A stretch of DNA of 7,249 nucleotides. It comes from Bacteroidota bacterium (GTDB lineage Bacteria; Bacteroidota; Bacteroidia; Bacteroidales; JAAUTT01). Under the pieces are notes generated by a model that ran no database searches, was not told where the DNA came from, and was given only the letters and a program-made list of their open reading frames with translations. The stretch lies in NCBI GenBank assembly GCA_023429135.1, contig JAEYWD010000043.1, positions 1 to 7,249 of the forward strand. The letters run 5' to 3'. Within the stretch, counting starts at the first letter, position 1. Every line of letters begins with the position of its first letter. A program made the position numbers and the translations under genes. Of the stretch, positions 5,230 to 7,249 are shown in pieces.

Positions 5230-5952
5230 ATGAAAAAACTATTCTCAATATTTTTAATTTCCTCTTTAGTATTTTCTTGCTATAAAGAAGACGACTATTT
5301 ATTAAGTAAATTGGATGATAACTTCGTTGTTTTATCGGCTAAAAACAAGAGTATTCTTGCTGACGGAGTCTCGTCAACAGAAGTAGCTGTTGAAATTCCG
5401 TATAATACCAAAAAGGAGTTTAACAAAGTAGTTTTAAGAACATCAAGCGGTAAATTTGAAAATGACAAACAAGAGATAGAAGCAATCATTTCAAAAGTTG
5501 TTATTGACGGGAAAGATAAAAAAATTGCAAAAGCCAAATTGACCGCATCTCAAAATGTTGGAGTGGTTACAATCGAAGCAAAAATTAGTGATTTCGTAAA
5601 AAGTGTTGACATCAATTTCGACAGAGCATATGCTGAAAAAATAAAAACTGATTTACCAGCATTAACAATTAGCTATAATAATCAAACTATTACACTTAAC
5701 ACAAAATTAACAAGAACCACAGGCAAACCTTCGTTATTGAGTAGTGCAAAAGTATTTGCTGTGGACCCAACTGGAAATTCGGTTGGTCAATTTCTTAACT
5801 ATTCAGAATCCGCGAATGAAAATGGAGTTTTGACAAATCAATTCTCACTTGGCACCACAAGCTGTAATTGCCAAAATATTTTGATTATAGCTGAAACAAA
5901 AAACTCAGACAATTCCATCATTCGTGATACTACAAGTTTAAAAGTAAATTAA
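5230..5952 (+). CDS. Ig-like (invasin/Big_1-like) lipoprotein, probably surface exposed
   Basis: Lipoprotein of 240 residues. The signal peptide MKKLFSIFLISSLVFSC ends at Cys17, the lipid-attachment residue; Phe at -2 makes the lipobox slightly atypical. Directly after it comes YKEDD. In Flavobacteriia a Lys plus acidic run just after the Cys (type QKDDE) acts as a lipoprotein export signal to the cell surface, so surface display is likely by analogy. Residues about 33-130 resemble a bacterial Ig-like domain of the invasin/Big_1 type: SAKNKSILADGVSSTEVAVEI, VVLRTSSGKF, AKLTASQNVGVVTIEAKI. Residues 140-240 form a second beta-rich part with Cys212 and Cys214 (SCNC). No catalytic motif is seen, so a binding or structural role is likely. 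It begins one base after the barrel gene and ends four bases before the small Cys protein, pointing to one transcript and perhaps one complex. Confidence 0.75.
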   Translation: MKKLFSIFLISSLVFSCYKEDDYLLSKLDDNFVVLSAKNKSILADGVSSTEVAVEIPYNTKKEFNKVVLRTSSGKFENDKQEIEAIISKVVIDGKDKKIAKAKLTASQNVGVVTIEAKISDFVKSVDINFDRAYAEKIKTDLPALTISYNNQTITLNTKLTRTTGKPSLLSSAKVFAVDPTGNSVGQFLNYSESANENGVLTNQFSLGTTSCNCQNILIIAETKNSDNSIIRDTTSLKVN

Positions 5953-5956
5953 CATT

Positions 5957-6169
5957 ATGAAAGACGTAAAAACCAAAACCGCAGAAGTTTCAAGTGAACT
6001 TATGAACGAACTTAATCAAGTATTACAAAAATACAACTTGGGGAACGTTCATATTGAATCTATTAGACTCAAAGAAGGTGTGTTTCTAAACTGCAGAAAA
6101 GTATGTCAATTGTGGACAGACCCGAAAACTGGTGAAAAAAAAGTAATCTGCAAGATGATTTGTGATTAA
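5957..6169 (+). CDS. 70-residue protein with CX3C-X14-CX3C tail
   Basis: Unrecognised small protein, third in a tight run with the barrel and lipoprotein genes (four-base gap). It has no signal peptide or membrane segment. Residues about 8-41 look like an amphipathic leader-like part (AEVSSELMNELNQVLQKYNLGNVHIESIRLKEG). Residues 42-70 (VFLNCRKVCQLWTDPKTGEKKVICKMICD) carry four cysteines at 46, 50, 65 and 69, spaced symmetrically as CX3C-X14-CX3C around a DPKTGE turn. This would suit a hairpin with nested bonds 46-69 and 50-65, or one metal site. The acidic/amphipathic N-part plus Cys-rich C-part also recalls precursor peptides of secreted natural products, but no maturation or transport gene is seen here. 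The last Cys is one residue from the C-terminus. Function unknown. The context suggests a partner or cargo of the envelope proteins upstream. Confidence 0.65.
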   Translation: MKDVKTKTAEVSSELMNELNQVLQKYNLGNVHIESIRLKEGVFLNCRKVCQLWTDPKTGEKKVICKMICD

Positions 6170-6192
6170 AAAAACTGCCCACAATAAATAGG

Positions 6193-6225
6193 AGCTCAAG
6201 TGGTCGACACGACCCAGCTTGAGCT
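6193..6225 (+). terminator. Strong hairpin after the three-gene unit
   Basis: AGCTCAAG (6193-6200) and CTTGAGCT (6218-6225) are perfect inverses. Inside them GGTCG (6202-6206) and CGACC (6210-6214) pair around a 3-base loop ACA, giving a 13-bp bulged hairpin. It starts 24 bases after the last stop codon, where a terminator is expected. No T-run follows (the next bases are ACCGGTTG), so it may instead stabilise the mRNA end or belong to the boundary element. Confidence 0.5.
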
Positions 6226-6349
6226 ACCGGTTGAAACGAAATCCATTTTTCAATCGGAGCACCAGCGTCTATGTATTTATCGGGGGTGCTTTACTGGTTG
6301 TAAGGACCTAACTCTAGGGTTTTGGCAAGATAAAAAGAGCGATGATAAA

Positions 6350-6395
6350 TTGGATATTTAGCCTGAAAAAGTTATGTTTATCATAAGAAACATAA
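6350..6395 (+). promoter_or_regulatory. Candidate promoter with palindrome over the -7 box (LRR gene)
   Basis: TTG at 6350-6352 and TATGTTTA at 6373-6380 are 20 bases apart, a fair match to the Bacteroidota pattern TTTG / TAnnTTTG with one mismatch in each. The -7 box lies in the left arm of a perfect 8-bp inverted repeat, TTATGTTT (6372-6379) with AAACATAA (6388-6395). A repressor bound there would block the start. The predicted leader to 6485 would be about 95 bases and would include the boundary repeat. Confidence 0.3.
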
Positions 6396-6425
6396 AAGTA
6401 GCTGCCCTGAAATTATTACAGATAT

Positions 6426-6468
6426 AATGGATATAACATTATTGGGGTTATACAGATGTTGTGGGCAA
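6426..6468 (+). repeat. Cassette-boundary repeat, copy 2
   Basis: Identical to 4026-4055 over 30 bases (offset exactly 2400), then ATGTTGTGGGCAA. TGTTGTGGGC (6457-6466) is the exact inverse of GCCCACAACA (7154-7163), so the LRR gene is enclosed by perfect 10-bp inverted boxes. A GTG at 6461 would open the LRR frame inside this repeat; I regard that as accidental. Confidence 0.8.
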
Positions 6469-6484
6469 TGCAAAAAAAAAAATT

Positions 6485-7144
6485 ATGCGAGTATTAATAG
6501 AATTTGTTTTGATTTTTGTGATTAGTCTTTCAGGTAATGGACAGACAAATAATTTTCTGAACTTAAAAGACAATGATTCTTTAAAATTTAAAACAGAACA
6601 ACAGACTGATTTTATTAAAGTATCAGTAGGAAATATTAAGATTATTGATACATATAACAGATTTGATACAACAACATTTGGGCTAAAAAGTGACCAAATA
6701 CCAAAAGAAGTATTTAAAAAGACTAATTTAATTAGCTTAATAATTTTTGGTATGGAATGTGATTATGTGACCAATAATAAAGAACAGAAATGTTGGACAA
6801 TTAAAGAAATTCCATCTGAAATTAAAAGTTTATCAAATCTTGAAATATTAGGACTCCCAAATAATATAATTTCAAAAATACCAAATGAAATAGTATTTCT
6901 TAAAAAATTAAGGATTGTAGATTTTACAGATAATACTCTTTCCAATATCGATATTTTGACTGATTTATTAAATTTGGAAGAATTATATTTATTTGGGTGT
7001 AATATTTCCAAATTACCGGCAGACATAAGCAAGTTGCAAAAATTAAAAAAGATTGGATTGACAGGGAATCCAATAAATGGTGGTGAGATTGAACGATTAA
7101 GAAAGGCGTTACCGAATTGTGAGATTATTTATGACAAAAAATAA
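6485..7144 (+). CDS. Secreted leucine-rich-repeat protein
   Basis: Exported protein of 219 residues. Residues 1-20 (MRVLIEFVLIFVISLSGNGQ) are a signal peptide, which favours the ATG at 6485 over the GTG at 6461 lying in the boundary repeat. After a polar linker, leucine-rich repeats fill residues about 68-197: a degenerate first unit (LKSDQIPKEVFKKTNLISLIIFGM), then units beginning near IKEIPSEIKSLSNLEIL, ISKIPNEIVFLKKLRIV, LSNIDILTDLLNLEELYL and ISKLPADISKLQKLKKI. These follow the LxxLPxxIxxLxxLxxLxLxxN plan. Cys92 and Cys103 interrupt the first two repeats and could form a disulphide cap in the periplasm; Cys172 and Cys212 are further on. There is no lipobox and no sorting domain. LRRs bind proteins; the partner is unknown. 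It is a single gene in its own cassette-like unit, and is very AT-rich. Confidence 0.85.
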   Translation: MRVLIEFVLIFVISLSGNGQTNNFLNLKDNDSLKFKTEQQTDFIKVSVGNIKIIDTYNRFDTTTFGLKSDQIPKEVFKKTNLISLIIFGMECDYVTNNKEQKCWTIKEIPSEIKSLSNLEILGLPNNIISKIPNEIVFLKKLRIVDFTDNTLSNIDILTDLLNLEELYLFGCNISKLPADISKLQKLKKIGLTGNPINGGEIERLRKALPNCEIIYDKK

Positions 7145-7153
7145 AAATGCACA

Positions 7154-7249
7154 GCCCACAACACGCTATAAATGCCATTTGGCCTGCATTACGAATTTTA
7201 AATGTAGTACTTCTATAAAAATTATTAACGGTTTGAAAGGATTGTACTC
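7154..7249 (-). repeat. Start of a third boundary element, cut by the window end
   Basis: GCCCACAACA (7154-7163), ten bases after the LRR stop, is the exact inverse of TGTTGTGGGC at 6457-6466. The bases that follow (CGCTATAAATGCCATTTGGC) resemble, from memory, left arms of palindromic elements that follow accessory genes in Bacteroidota. If so, a matching right arm ending in a GTTGTGGGC-like box should lie beyond 7249. No gene is seen in this tail. Confidence 0.45.

Larger units (their letters stand above)
6170..6484. other. Gene-free boundary segment between the two cassette-like units
   Basis: No coding frame is supported. It begins with GCCCACAA (6177-6184), the inverse of TTGTGGGC (6459-6466) at its far end. 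Within these arms, 290 bases apart, lie a strong hairpin (6193-6225), a loose inverted pair AGCACC/GGTGCT around 6260-6293, an 8-bp palindrome (6372-6395) and the second boundary repeat (6426-6468). It is long for an attC site and could contain an inserted or decayed piece. Confidence 0.5.

Noticed and set aside
6461..6484. GTG at 6461 as start of the LRR gene
   Set aside because: Same reason: the codon is part of the boundary repeat, and the signal peptide begins at the ATG at 6485.

Overview
The window reads as chromosomal DNA of a Bacteroidota member, perhaps a Chitinophagaceae-like soil or water organism. The evidence is signal peptides ending in YGQ or NGQ, a lipoprotein with an acidic run right after its lipid cysteine, A-rich sequence instead of Shine-Dalgarno sites before most genes, a stand-alone LytTR regulator, and many intergenic repeats. 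The family-level placement is an impression, not a computed result. All well-supported genes lie on the + strand.

Left part (1-1815): about 650 bases without a convincing gene but with small direct and inverted repeats. Next come a short LytTR-domain DNA-binding protein (657-995), a 262-base gap holding two mutually exclusive hairpins and a possible leader ORF with a strong ribosome binding site, and a VOC/PhnB-like (glyoxalase-fold) protein (1258-1668). Copies of an AAGAGGTC repeat lie on both sides of this pair.

Middle (1815-3145): about 1.3 kb without a clear gene. It contains two separate 21-bp-period tandem repeats, one of about four units (1920-2003) and one of about eleven (2664-2894). 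A low-confidence minus-strand ORF with a CxxC...CxC pattern lies between them. A fibronectin-III-like protein (3146-3814) follows and is closed by a very strong intrinsic terminator (3850-3892).

Right part (4026-7249): base composition drops to clearly AT-rich and the layout becomes cassette-like. A 30-bp sequence is repeated exactly at 4026-4055 and 6426-6455, each time followed by a GTTRTGGGCAAT box and then a gene for an exported protein. The first unit carries three tightly packed genes: a probable outer-membrane beta-barrel protein, an Ig-like lipoprotein with a surface-export-like signal, and a 70-residue protein ending in CX3C-X14-CX3C. The second carries a secreted leucine-rich-repeat protein and is closed by GCCCACAACA, the exact inverse of the TGTTGTGGGC at its start. 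This suggests mobile gene cassettes bounded by attC-like imperfect palindromes. The boxes do not match the classical integron core GTTRRRY, no integrase is visible, and the last boundary runs off the window, so this remains a hypothesis.

How the genes may work together: the barrel, lipoprotein and small Cys protein look like one operon for a cell-surface assembly whose role I cannot name. LytTR and VOC are merely adjacent, and nothing proves that one controls the other.
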